Positions 53,901-64,000 of a stretch of DNA of 64,000 nucleotides are shown here, one piece after another. A model generated the notes under the pieces. That model did not search any database. It saw only the letters and a program-made list of their open reading frames with translations, and was not told the origin of the DNA. A program made the translations under genes and the position numbers. Source of the DNA: Tetrahymena thermophila SB210 (Eukaryota; Ciliophora; Oligohymenophorea; Hymenostomatida; Tetrahymenidae); the NCBI RefSeq assembly GCF_000189635.1, contig NW_002476457.1:434001-498000 (forward strand), read 5' to 3'. Each line of letters starts with the position of its first letter. The first letter of the stretch is position 1.

Positions 53901-56132
53901 AGTAGGTTCATCCAAGAATATAACTTTAGATCCTCCAATAAGAGCCATACCAAGTGAAAGTTTACGTTTTTAACCACCAGAAAGTTCCTTGGACATTTTA
54001 TTCGCTTCTTGCTGAGTTCCTGTCTTATTTAAAATATATTGGACCTCATCTTCTAGAGCTTAGCCATCTAAACCCTTAATGTTTCCTATTAATCTCAGAT
54101 GCTCAATAAAAGTCAAATCGTCATATAAACAGTCTCTTTGAGTGCACAATCCAATAAATTTTCTAATATCATCCATATCAGTTTCTAGATCTTTTCCATA
54201 CACTAAATTTTTGAAAAAAGTAAATCATTTTTTTAAAAATTATTGACTCATAAATTTTAAAATTTACTTTGAACTTGTCCATTAGTTTTGCTGAGTAAGC
54301 CTGTGAGCAAAGAAATGGTGGTTGTTTTGCCTGCACCGTTGTGTCCAAGTAAGCTTTTATTTTATTTATTAATATTAAAAAATGTTTAAAAATCCAATTA
54401 AAGTCAATTTACCAGAAAATGTTTGATTCGTAAAGTTTGATAGAAATTTAGTTAACTGCAGTAAAATCACCAAATTTCTTTTCAAGCCCTTTAATAAGTA
54501 CGCTGGCAGGAAGTCTCTTTTCATTTGGATAAGGTTCATGGAAATCAGCAGATGAAGTGTCTTGTTGAGCCAAAGAAGCACGAGAAATTTCAATATCAGA
54601 CACATCGTTGCGATTTAAAGCCTCTTTGAGACCTTAATTTTCACCTTGGGAAGAGACATCTTTTAAAAATTATATTTAATTCTTTATATGCAAAAAAAAT
54701 AAAGTCTAATTTTACCTGTATTTGACTTCTTAAATAAGTCTTTAATGAAAAAGAGAGGGTGCTTGGAAACTCCATATTCGTTAGGAATTACTTAATCCAA
54801 GTAAAAGTAGAGTATTATGTATAAAAACACATTCATAACCAATTCACCAATTGCATCATTTACAGTATAGTAATCGCTTACAGGAGGAGTTTAGTAGAAA
54901 GTAGATTAGTCATTTAACGAAGACATGTAAGCAAATGCAATTGTGCATTAAGGAAATAATCCCAAGAACCAATAATAAGGCACAAATCTTTAATAAAAAA
55001 AGAGATTAATAAAAAATTAATCTAAATTTGTAAACTAAACAGAATCAATTAATTGTTAAATCTTTTATTAAAAACAATTGATTCTTATTCATACTTTCTT
55101 GAATAATTAGCGAATAAAAAATTATATATTATAAAAGACTTTTCAAGTCCCAGCTAACATCATTGAAATTAAAAACTTATTATTATTTATGATAATTAAT
55201 TTTAAGCATTGTTTTTCTAATAGCTTTCTAATAAAAAATTTTATTTGGTACGACTTAAATTAGAAATGTTTGTATTTATTTTGGAGAAAAAGATGCTTAT
55301 TCCTATGAAAACTTTGTAAAAAAAGATATTGTATGCATGGGTTTAATTGTTTAATAATAATATTATTATCAAATAGGCAAATCAAAATGAATTTAATTAT
55401 AAATTTACGATCTAATATCTTAGACGAGAATTAAAAAGACCAAAAAGATTGGAATAATTGTCAAAAGTGTGCCAATTTCTGAAGCCATTTTAGTCTTTGA
55501 AAATAGTGTAGATAGACATAAAGATTGATGAATTGCTGCAACGTAATAAATCAAGTAAGCTCCTATAAAAGGGCCTGGTGAGTCTATAAAGGCTAATCCA
55601 GCTACTGCAGGAATGATTAAAAAGGTAATTGAGCTCTATTGTTAAGTTAAAAAAGATTATCAATAAACATACCTCTAAAGTAAATAAATGTCTTACGAAA
55701 ATACCTCTGAGATAGCTAGAACTAATCCAAGCTGTGATGTATGCTTTCTAAGACAGTCCCATAATCTAATTTGATAATCATTTGTTTATTACTAATTAAT
55801 ATCGATTAATTGAATTTACCTTTTATGTTTCTTTATATCTTTCAGCCTTTTCATCTACTAATTAAATCAATGTAGACCTACTTGAACCACTGATGGCAAG
55901 AGGTACTAAGAGTGGAGCCATAAACTGAAGTTATGAAAGATATTCTGTTGGAAATGTAAAAAAGAATCATTAAAATAAGCTAAAAATAAATGAAAATTAA
56001 TTATTTACTGACTAAAAGAAGGAGAATGCCTGCAAAAAGCGGGAGAATGTTCTCCTTAAGTATATCTTTGTTACGCCAACCTATTACCATGTTCTTTTTC
56101 AGAACACTTTTAAATTGTAAACTAAAAGTCAT
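50906..56132 (-). CDS. ABCA-type full ABC transporter, copy 2
   Basis: ATG at 56132 ([20 protein letters not shown]), TGA at 50906-50908. Same architecture as copy 1 and alignable throughout: N-terminal segment [21 protein letters not shown]1 with [10 protein letters not shown] near 54330 and LSGGQKRK near 53975 (the Gln is a TAA codon), [24 protein letters not shown]2 with [20 protein letters not shown] near 51990 and the ABCA C-terminal regulatory region ending in [19 protein letters not shown]. Most intron positions match copy 1, but an extra intron interrupts NBD2 at about 51318-51375 after LCTKIGIL, where copy 1 reads straight through. This indicates tandem gene duplication followed by intron gain or loss. 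Likely transports lipids or related molecules across the plasma membrane or an internal membrane. Confidence 0.92.
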
Positions 56133-56321
56133 TGAATTGGACTACTTTGAGCTTATGCTTTTTACTCTAATTACTTTTAAGCACGAATATATTATTTATT
56201 TGTTTGTTTTTGATTTATTGAATTAAGATAATGCTCAACACGATTTAATAAGTTTAGTTATATGATAGTAATTGATTTTTAGAATTGCCAAAAAACATTG
56301 AAAATTGTTTAATGAAGCATC

Positions 56322-56513
56322 TCATTTTTTATCAGATAGATATTCAAATTCTGGATTAAAAGCAAAAATTTGATTGGAATTATAACTATCAGATGGAAAT
56401 TTAAAGAATTTCTTTACTTTACTCTCTCCTATAGTATCATTATTAATAGAACATTTTCAGAAGAAAATAGCTAATAAATAAATTGCTTTTATAGATGTGG
56501 TCAATATTATCAT
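56322..56513 (-). CDS. Short secreted-type ORF with one in-frame UGA
   Basis: ATG at 56513 gives an 18-residue hydrophobic start (MIILTTSIKAIYLLAIFF), then a TGA at 56457-56459, then 44 more codons in the same frame (KCSINNDTIGESKVKKFF, ending FNPEFEYLSDKK) to a second TGA at 56322-56324. The second part has protein-like composition, unlike random A/T sequence. No GT/AG intron removes the first TGA. Options are a selenocysteine codon (UGA has both uses in Tetrahymena, and here it is followed by Lys-Cys), stop read-through, a decayed gene, or two unrelated pieces. I could not recognise a SECIS element in the ~190 bp before the ABCA start. Confidence 0.28.
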
Positions 56514-57522
56514 TAATTTGAGTAAATTTTAAATTTTAAATTAAGTAAATAATTTAATTAATATCTTTACTTATTTTCCAAATTCCCTTACAATTTCATA
56601 ACTTAAGTTATTCTTTTTTCTTCATTTTATAAGAAGATTTATATTAAAATTACTAACTTGGTTAAAGCTTTAAAATATTTTTATTATGAAAATCCTAAAA
56701 TTTACATTTTAAACAAACCAAGGATATTAGCAGTAATTGATTTTATAAAAGAATATTTCATGAATTATATTTAATAAGATAAAGAATGTTCATAATATTT
56801 TTCTTTTGTTTGAGGATTTTATCAGTATTAATTCATCTTACAATTTTCGTGCATGTAATAAAAAATTGAATCAAATATATTAGGTGAGTTTTATATTAAA
56901 ACTAAATATTTACTTATTTCAAAAACTTAAGTAGTTTAAATAAAATAAAATTGTGTTATTTTGTTTGTTTGTTTAAAGAAATAATTTTTCTTAATGTAAA
57001 AATTTGTTAAATATTTTATTACGCTAAGCTAATTTCAATCGCTTTTATAAGTAAGAAAGAATAAAATAGATATCATAAATTTATATTATTTTTGATGCTG
57101 ACTCATAAATATATAACATCGTCAGATTTATTTAGAAGTATTAAAAAATTACACAATTTAGATGTAAATTAATAATTTTTATCATCCTTTAACAAAGTGT
57201 AAGCTAAAAATTAATTTAATAAATAGAGAGAATCTTTTTGTCTTTTTACTTATTTTATTATATACTCATCATTTTTTGACGAAATTATGTTGTTTTCTAA
57301 GTTTAAAATATTTTAAATTATATTAAAAATTATTAAGATTCAAAATTATTTATTTGACTTTAAAGATTTGTAAATTTTTTTATTAATCTAAATCAAGATA
57401 AAAGTAATTACATTATAGTATAAATTAATTTATTAAATATTAGATTTGCTGATTAGTGAAATTTTCCATAAATCCTCATTAATCATCAACAAACAACCCT
57501 GAAAATCCTTTATATCTTTAGC
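56514..57522. other. A+T-rich spacer, nothing supported
   Basis: No exon or RNA seen on either strand. Confidence 0.45.
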
Positions 57523-57813
57523 ATGAAAAAGTACTTAGTGATTGGTAAATCAGAGAATCCAAGGATTTCTTAAAAATAGAGGAAATAAGGTAGTTTTATA
57601 AATATATTAATTTAAAAGGATACACTATATGATCACCTGATTAAAATAGAAAAGTTATAGCAGAGTAAAAAAAATGAGGATGGTTATATTGATTATATAA
57701 ATCAATTAAAATAATCCATAAGAAAATAGCAGTCTACTATAACTAAACTATTAAAAATTGCTAAAAATACCTGGACTCTGGGAAAAAAAAGATGTGACTA
57801 AGTTATATTCTGA
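57523..57813 (+). CDS. Orphan ORF, 96 aa, Lys/Gln-rich
   Basis: ATG at 57523 to TGA at 57811 in the ciliate code. Product is basic and helical-looking (DTLYDHLIKIEKLQQSKK, then YIDYINQLKQSIRKQQST, then AKNTWTLGKKRC). The local base composition is richer in G+C than the surrounding spacer. A different frame just upstream (PENPLYLQHEKVLSDWQIRE) is also protein-like, so this may be an exon or a decayed gene rather than a complete one. No family recognised. Confidence 0.35.
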
Positions 57814-58879
57814 AAAGGATAAAAATTAAATATTAAAGATAATTTTGAATTTATTGCTACATATTTAAATTTTTTGACAATACATCTTTGCAAGTACTTT
57901 ATAATACTGATTATTAAAACACTCTAGACAGAGTTAATTTTTCTTTTATTAAAATATTGTAAATTATTTTTAGTTTTCCAACTAATTTACATAATTTTAT
58001 CAGTATTAATTAAATTTTATGAGGTTGTTCTTGAGAAAATAAAGGTAATTTTGTAATAAAAAATGGAAAATAAAATTATATTTTTTAATAATTATAATTA
58101 TCATCATAAATTCACTTCAATAATTTGATAAAATATTAATTTAACAGAAAAAGCTAAATATTACATTTATTTGATTAATTAGTTGCTATCAAATAATTAA
58201 AGATACATAAATGGAAGTAATTAAAATAAATTTATTTTATTTATTTGTATCAGTTGATTCTTTTTTTCATAAATTATAAAATGATTTTTTTTATTATCCT
58301 TTTTACAAATTTAAAAAGAACGTCTTCAATTAAATAAAATTTTGATGATAATGAAAACGATTGATATTTGAAATTTTATATCCACTTATAATTGGAATTC
58401 TTCTTCATTCTTCTTCTATAGTGATGTCTTTGGGTGATTATGAAGATAACTTTCCATGCATAGCCTAGTAAAATTATTCAAATATATGTATTAAAATTTT
58501 ACAAATAATATTCTGAGAACTCAAAATAGTTTATATTATAAACTATAAGTTTTGAATAAGATTATCTTTAATTAATAAAATATATTTAAAAGTTAAAAAT
58601 GTTAATTGTTTTAGTTTTTAAATTAAATTGATGAAATATTAAAATAAATTTATAAAAATAAAGAATTAATTCTAGATGAAAAAATATAAAAATCAAACAA
58701 AAAAATAAAATGAATAAACCAACCAAAGTGATAAGATCTTAATAATTTTATTTATAGAGATATTTTTCTAAAATATTTAAAAAAATAATAATTTTTTAAT
58801 AACTTTACATTATTAAATGCATATAAAATTTATTTGAAACTCGATCTTTTAAAGTTATTGCATCATTTTTAATTTAAAA
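57814..58879. other. A+T-rich spacer
   Basis: A slightly G+C-richer patch at 58390-58475 (minus strand, repeated GAAGAA) is too short to call. Nothing else is supported. Confidence 0.4.
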
Positions 58880-59225
58880 TCATTTTATTAAGAAAATACT
58901 ATGAAAACAGCATACATTCTTAATATCAAGAGCATTCAAATCCATTCTTTAAAAATGATTGATAAAATCATCCCTGTTTTTTTTGTTTGAGTTCACATAA
59001 TTTTCATGATAATTAAAATCATATGAAGACAATATAGTTGCCAAGATAGGACCCTGACAGTGTTAATTGAAATTCAATGATAAAATACCTAAAAGAATGA
59101 AAAATATCTCTGCTTGATTATTGTGCAAAGCTAAAAATAAATCGTCAGGAGCATGCTATACAGTGCTAATTTGTGTTTATACACTTGAAAGAACTTTATC
59201 ATATTGTTAAAGAGATAATTCTAAA
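58880..59225 (-). pseudogene. 5'-truncated paralogue of the 59447-60667 gene
   Basis: On the minus strand this block reads APDDLFLALHNNQAEIFFIL and then GPILATILSSYDFNYHENYV, clearly related to the C-terminal third of the neighbouring gene (SPDVLFLVFHILSKDN, GPILATILSSYDFNYHENYI). No counterpart of the N-terminal two thirds is present; the sequence between 59226 and 59446 is simple-repeat spacer. Near the end a one-base difference shifts the frame relative to the intact gene, so it ends early at TGA 58880-58882. Best read as a truncated tandem copy, although use as an alternative last exon cannot be excluded. Confidence 0.6.
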
Positions 59226-59261
59226 TATACTATATTTTTAAAATCAGTAAACATATAAACC

Positions 59262-59307
59262 AATAAATAAGTAAGTAAGTAAGTAAGTAAATAAATAAAT
59301 AAATAAA
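59262..59307. repeat. (GTAA)n/(ATAA)n microsatellite
   Basis: Perfect GTAA repeats grading into AAAT repeats, between the truncated copy and the intact gene. Confidence 0.9.
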
Positions 59308-59446
59308 GATTTTAAGATTTTATTCATAAATTTTAATAATTTATTTACTTATATTTTTTATTAATTTCAATAAATGCATACAATTTAAAAAAATTACTTT
59401 ATAAAAGAAAAAAATAAAATTAAAGCATTTTAAATATATTTGAAGC

Positions 59447-60667
59447 TCATTAATTTAAATTATTGATTTATTTTTCATTTTTAATCATTTTATTAAGTAG
59501 ATCTTATGAAAATAACATACGATTCTTAGCATCAAAAGCATTCAAATTAATTCTTTGAAAATGATTCATTAAATCCTCTCTAGTATTTTTGCTTTGGTTA
59601 ATGTAATTTTCATGATAATTAAAATCATATGAAGATAAGATTGTTGCTAAGATAGGACCATGTGACTGAGAATATAAATTCATCTAACTCGTATCTAATA
59701 GAATGTCAAATATATCTCTATTAGATTAATTGTCTTTTGATAAAATGTGGAAAACCAAAAATAAAACATCTGGAGAGTATTATTCAAAATTAATTACGTA
59801 TGGCTTTAAAAGAAGTTAAGTAAATTTTTTAATAGACATAAATTTATTGCTTCTAAAAGTTTTTGTGTTATGGTGAGGATAATATATGTTTCGATTTAAA
59901 AATCTTATTTAACATCCTCTTTACTACAAAAGGTAGTTAAAAAAATTAGGATCTTCCCAGTTAAAATAGCCATTTTCATTTTAGTAAAAAAGACAATAAT
60001 AAAGCAGCATTATGTGATTTTCGAGGATTTCCTTTTTATTCTCAATTTTAGAACCGAAATTTGTTTTGATATTTAGATATTTTTCCCATTCGTATTTAAT
60101 TTATTCTTATTATTTCTTGGAAGTTAATTTATGCACTTAATCTATAAGTTAATTTGCTTCCACTCCTTATCCAAAATAGGCATTTATTATTTTAACAAAA
60201 TGGTTGTCTCTAAATTCAATAACAAGCTCTTTTACTGCCTGAAAAATATTTTTGTTTCTTTAAAAAAGTGACTATTATAAAATAAGCTTAATTTAAATGA
60301 AAGATAGAAGCAAAACACAAACCTAACCCTAGAAATTGTAATGAGTCAGTTAAGCTTAATCATGCTAACATAGCATATAGTAATACACTAGCTTCTCAGC
60401 AAATTCACTCTTAATCTCTTTAAAATTTTGTTAACCAATCTAAGGAACGCCTTTATTTATTTGCTTAAATTAATTTACCATTTATATGAATACCTCAAAG
60501 AAACCTACACTTCTAATTAAAGGTCCACATCCTGAGGATCCCAATAAAATATCCATATTTTTGTCAGCTTTGAATTCGCTTAATTTAGAAATAAAAAACC
60601 AATCCCGAGACCATAATTTAGGTTCCTATCTTTTTTATATTTTTTGAAACATTTTTTTATCTTTCAT
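59447..60667 (-). CDS. Unknown protein, 378 aa, 2 exons
   Basis: Exon 1 60667-60323, intron 60322-60239, exon 2 60238-59447; the total is 379 codons. The N-terminus is basic (MKDKKMFQKIQKRQEPKLWS). Segments such as KNMDILLGSSGCGPLIRSV, AVKELVIEFRDNHFVKIINA, WEDPNFFNYLLQQRGC and GPILATILSSYDFNYHENY are well ordered and not low-complexity. No signal peptide or membrane span is visible. The last third is duplicated just downstream. The ATG lies only 11 bp from the ATG of an oppositely oriented frame, so either the two genes share a minimal promoter or one start is misplaced. I do not recognise the family. Confidence 0.75.
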
Positions 60668-60678
60668 ACGAAAATCAA

Positions 60679-61215
60679 ATGAATCGTCAATATTTTGTTA
60701 AAATTTATTATTGTTGTTGTTTTGGATCAAATATTTATGAAATTATTTTTGCCAATTTTAATAAAGAAGAGACTGATTTAAATCAATGGTTATTTAAGAA
60801 TTATTTGTTATTGCTTCTGCTTGATAATATTTATGTAAACAATTTTCTTTTACATGATTATAAATTTCATTATTTCCAGGGTATCTTATAAATAATTCAA
60901 GATATGAAACTTAATATTTTTGAGAAAGTTACTCAGGATTAATATTTACCATTCTTTAGAAAAATATATAATCAAAAATCAAAGAGTATTTTAATCCATT
61001 ATTAATTTGATTCCAAAGCAATTTCTTTTGATCTTAAACAGGTTAAAAAAAGAGATATTAGTCATCTATCTCATTGTTATACTTATATTTAAAGAAGCAA
61101 CCATGTGATCTATCAAGGTTTTATGTCTGAACTAAGAATTCATAAAAATGCTTTTCCAGTCCATTAGTCTTTTGTAAAAAATTTTTAACCTATTTCATTT
61201 TTTAGATATATCTGA
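60679..61215 (+). CDS. Unknown protein, 178 aa
   Basis: A single frame of 179 codons, ATG at 60679 to TGA at 61213. It begins with MNRQYFVKIYYCCCFG, a triple Cys that could be palmitoylated, followed by EIIFANFNKEETDLNQWLFK, a Leu-rich helix, then FEKVTQDQYLPFFRKIY and SHLSHCYTYIQRSNHVIYQG. The sequence is compositionally complex and looks coding. The frame stays open upstream of the ATG, across the start of the neighbouring minus-strand gene, so the true start could lie elsewhere. No known family recognised. Confidence 0.6.
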
Positions 61216-63521
61216 TACTTTCTTTTTACCAAATAAGATAAATAATTTCTAATTATTCTTTATAAATTATTTATTTTTTAGAGATAATATTTCAATCAAT
61301 TTAAAAGTGACTTTCAAATTATTAATTTATTCAAGAAGTTTCTTTTATATTTTTAGCTTATGAAAATAAAGGAATATAAAAAATAAATTTCTTGATCTGA
61401 TAAGATCTTAATAGAAGAATATAGAAAATTAAAAATTCTCTTCAAAAATTTTTGATGAAATGAAATTTTAATTATCATTTTTAGTTTTAGATAAAAAAAT
61501 TATTAAATATAATTTTTCTTAAATTAAAATAATTTATAAATAAAATCATAAAATAATCCTCTTTTAGTTGTAATATTTATTTTGTAAAAAGTAATGCTTT
61601 AATAAAAATATACTTGAATCCCTCATATTATTTTGCAAGCCCAGCAATTTAATTTTTAAAATGTAATATGTTTTTAATCGGTAATAATTAAATAAATATC
61701 AGCTTGTGCTGAAAGAAAACAAAATCTAATTTTAGACAGTGCTTATTATACATCAATTATCTAATACTTAATAAAAAATAATTCTAATAAATTACAAGTA
61801 AAAAATACAAATTAATTTAAAAAATGTATTCAATTTTTATAACTATTAATAGATTTTAATAATTAACAGATAGCTGAATCAAATTTTCAAGAATAGAAAA
61901 CAAACTTTCATGATTTTTACAAATAGATTAATTTTATTTGCAGTCATTCCATAAAATTCCAAAAAAAGTATTTAATATATAATTCTATTTATTTTTCTTT
62001 GGATTAGTTAATAATTAATTTAATAAATATTTCATCAATTAAAAGACTTAAATAATTCTAATTTTAAGTTAAATTTTAGCCTCAATTTTAGTTTAATGCT
62101 AGAATGAACTTTTCATTAAATTAAAGTATTTGTAGGGATTTACTTAGATAGGACCATCTGCTAAGTTGAGATTATCAGACAATTATTTTAAAATCAAAAG
62201 TTGTATAAATAAATAAATTTTCAAGCTTATAAATTATTTAAAATTCTACATTTATTATAATAAAATTTTTATTATTTTATAAAAATTATAAATATCTACT
62301 GCCTTGATACTTAAAAAATATTAATAAATAAAAATATTTAGTAACTATCAAAGAATACTTTATTTTGTTACTTAATAATTAGAAATATAATTTTATTTGT
62401 TATTAATCAAGTATTGTTATCTATCTCTTTTGGAAAAAAAATCTATTTATAAGTTTCATGTATATAGTAATTTAACTGCTAGAGTAAAATCTAGAAATGT
62501 CAATTTAATCTCATTTTTTAATTGTTAGATGAAAATATCCATTTTTATAAGAACAAAATATGTTTTATTATGGAAGGAATTGTCAAATTAAAATATATTC
62601 TAGATTATTAATTAAATAGCTGAATATAATTAATATTTTAAGAAATTAAGTAATGGTTTATTAGTGAAAACGCAAAAGATCAAATAGCGAATAAAAGCAG
62701 AATAAAGTACTTATAATATTAAAGCTCTTTATTTATTATTTAGTATTAGCCTTTTATCTATTAACCAAGAAAAATTATATTCAAAAATAGTTAGATAGAT
62801 TTGTAAATAGAAAGAAAGATAAATAGACTTATTAAATTGTGAATGAACAATTCTTGATATTGATATTACTTATTATTAAATTATTTTGTTAGGAAAAGAT
62901 AGATGAAGATTAAATATGTATTTATATATATATTATATGCTAATATTAGCAAGAAGTATATTTTTATTATTCATTTGATCAACTAATTAATTTATGAAAA
63001 TATCAAAAAAGAATAATAACAATAACTAAATTGATGGTTTGATAAGTAAATTCAGTAGTTCACTTTATTTAATTACATAATACAAAGGAAATTGATATTT
63101 GTTTTTTGTTCAGTTTAATTAATAATTTAAGTTAAAGCAAAATCAAAGAAACAAAGCATAAAATAAAGCAGTAAAGCCAATACAATTACAGAGGGCTCTT
63201 AGAATTTGAATAACATATATAGGGCCATAAAAAAGGCATCTTAGCTGAAAATAAAATTATATTATTATACTTAGAGGTCAATCGATTGATTTAAGAGCAA
63301 GGATTATAGTTAGTCATATTTTAGTTTAGAAAACTTTCAACTTTCTAAAAAAAAAAGCTGAAAGCACAAGCTTATATTTGGGCATAAATATTAGAAATAA
63401 GACAAATTTTTATTTGAATACAGCTAAGTACATTAAAAAGATAGATTTTAAGATACAAAAAAGGCAAATAAATTGCTAAAAAATAATAAGACATTTAATA
63501 CTTAAGGGTTTATTTGTTGGG
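61216..63521. other. Long A+T-rich spacer
   Basis: Mostly A/T runs. A minus-strand stretch at about 62099-62190 (LSDNLNLADGPIQVNPYKYF) is more protein-like than its surroundings and lies in a long TGA-free frame, but such frames are expected by chance here and no gene is called. From about 63250 the plus strand is open into the next gene and may hold an earlier exon. Confidence 0.35.
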
Positions 63522-64000
63522 ATGAAAAATTTTAGCAAAATCATTTAAATATTAAAGCCGGAGAGACTTTATAGTAGCATTTGGTATTTTAGATTTAAAG
63601 ATAGCGAAATTGAGGAGAAATACAACCAAAACAAATTTGAATCCAGGAAAAATGTTTATTTTATGATACAGATAATTCTTTTAATTATTATTGGAGGATT
63701 GTTTTTATATAATTTAATATTTACAAATTATAAAATGTGGATCGCCCGTGGGGTTCAAGTGATAATAATTATACTTACTATCTTAGCTATTTACAAGCAA
63801 AAAGAAAAAATTATGAAAATACTTTCTATCGTATAATTTTTAGTAGATTGCGTGACTTTTAATGTAGTTTTGAAACAATTAATTATAGATATGATTCCTA
63901 AAAATCCAGATGATTATTTTAACTATGCTCTCTTTATAGGAGTCCGCTATACCTTTTAACTACTTGGTTACATGATTTCTGTGAACAATACAATATTATA
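63522..64000 (+). CDS. N-terminal part of a multi-span membrane protein (cut by window end)
   Basis: From ATG at 63522 the frame is open to the end of the window (159 codons). After SSIWYFRFKDSEIEEKYNQN come at least three or four hydrophobic segments: YFMIQIILLIIIGGLFLYNL, VQVIIIILTILAIY, ILSIVQFLVDCVTFNVVL and a further one starting FIGVRYTFQLLGYM. The layout of a short 'F-K-D-x-E-x-E' motif before a cluster of spans resembles the N-terminal part of ciliate six-span nucleotide cyclases, but the catalytic part would lie outside the window, so this is only a suggestion. The frame is open back to a TGA at about 63247, so the start is uncertain and an upstream exon is possible. Confidence 0.6.

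Noticed and set aside
61478-62230. Long minus-strand TGA-free run
   Set aside because: With only TGA as stop in 80% A+T DNA, frames of ~250 codons are expected many times in 64 kb. Only a short piece looks protein-like and no ATG-led gene is evident.

Overview
The window is about 80% A+T and looks like nuclear DNA of an oligohymenophorean ciliate, most likely Tetrahymena or a close relative. Every convincing reading frame uses TAA and TAG as glutamine codons and stops only at TGA. Introns are short (about 50-140 bp in most cases), very A+T-rich and bounded by GT...AG. A GPI-anchored surface antigen, a class I PI 3-kinase, ABCA transporters and Q/N-rich proteins fit the same source. Standard-code ORF finding breaks these genes into meaningless pieces, so all genes below were read with the ciliate code and, where possible, checked for exon phase.

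Layout. 208-5245 (-): 1250-residue protein with a CH-like N-terminus, helical repeats and a coiled coil, 12 exons. 5246-7417: A+T spacer with a degenerate repeat. 7418-8584 (+): Q/N/S-rich protein. 8585-11050: spacer with a possible structured RNA near 10.0-10.1 kb. 11051-14107 (+): C2H2 finger plus LRR plus coiled-coil protein. 14160-14600: tandem duplication carrying a tiny conserved frame. 15166-16560 (-): unknown 464-residue protein. 18064-23052 (-): class I-type PI3K catalytic subunit (RBD, C2, helical, kinase). 23.9-25.45 kb: about 200-bp satellite-like repeat. 25647-26948 (-): immobilization-antigen-like surface protein. 28605-30630 (-): Q/G-rich protein with a propeller-like body. 32520-38039 (+): cyclic-nucleotide-binding-domain protein, 8 exons. 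38952-42624 (-): tandem array of 90-bp exons, each coding one leucine-rich repeat. 43946-49248 and 50906-56132 (-): two tandem ABCA transporter genes. 56.3-61.2 kb: small or unknown genes, including a head-to-head pair and a truncated duplicate. 63522-64000 (+): start of a multi-span membrane protein cut by the window edge.

The genes do not form an operon or single pathway. Several belong to membrane signalling and transport (PI3K, cyclic-nucleotide binding, ABCA, surface antigen). The strongest structural themes are local duplication (LRR exons, ABCA pair, duplicated last exon, satellites). The most unusual items are the one-exon-per-LRR array with one unit split by an insertion, the short secreted-type frame interrupted by a single in-frame UGA at 56.3-56.5 kb, and the inverted-repeat structure near 10.0 kb. 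I saw no tRNA, rRNA, CRISPR array, recognisable transposase or retroelement.
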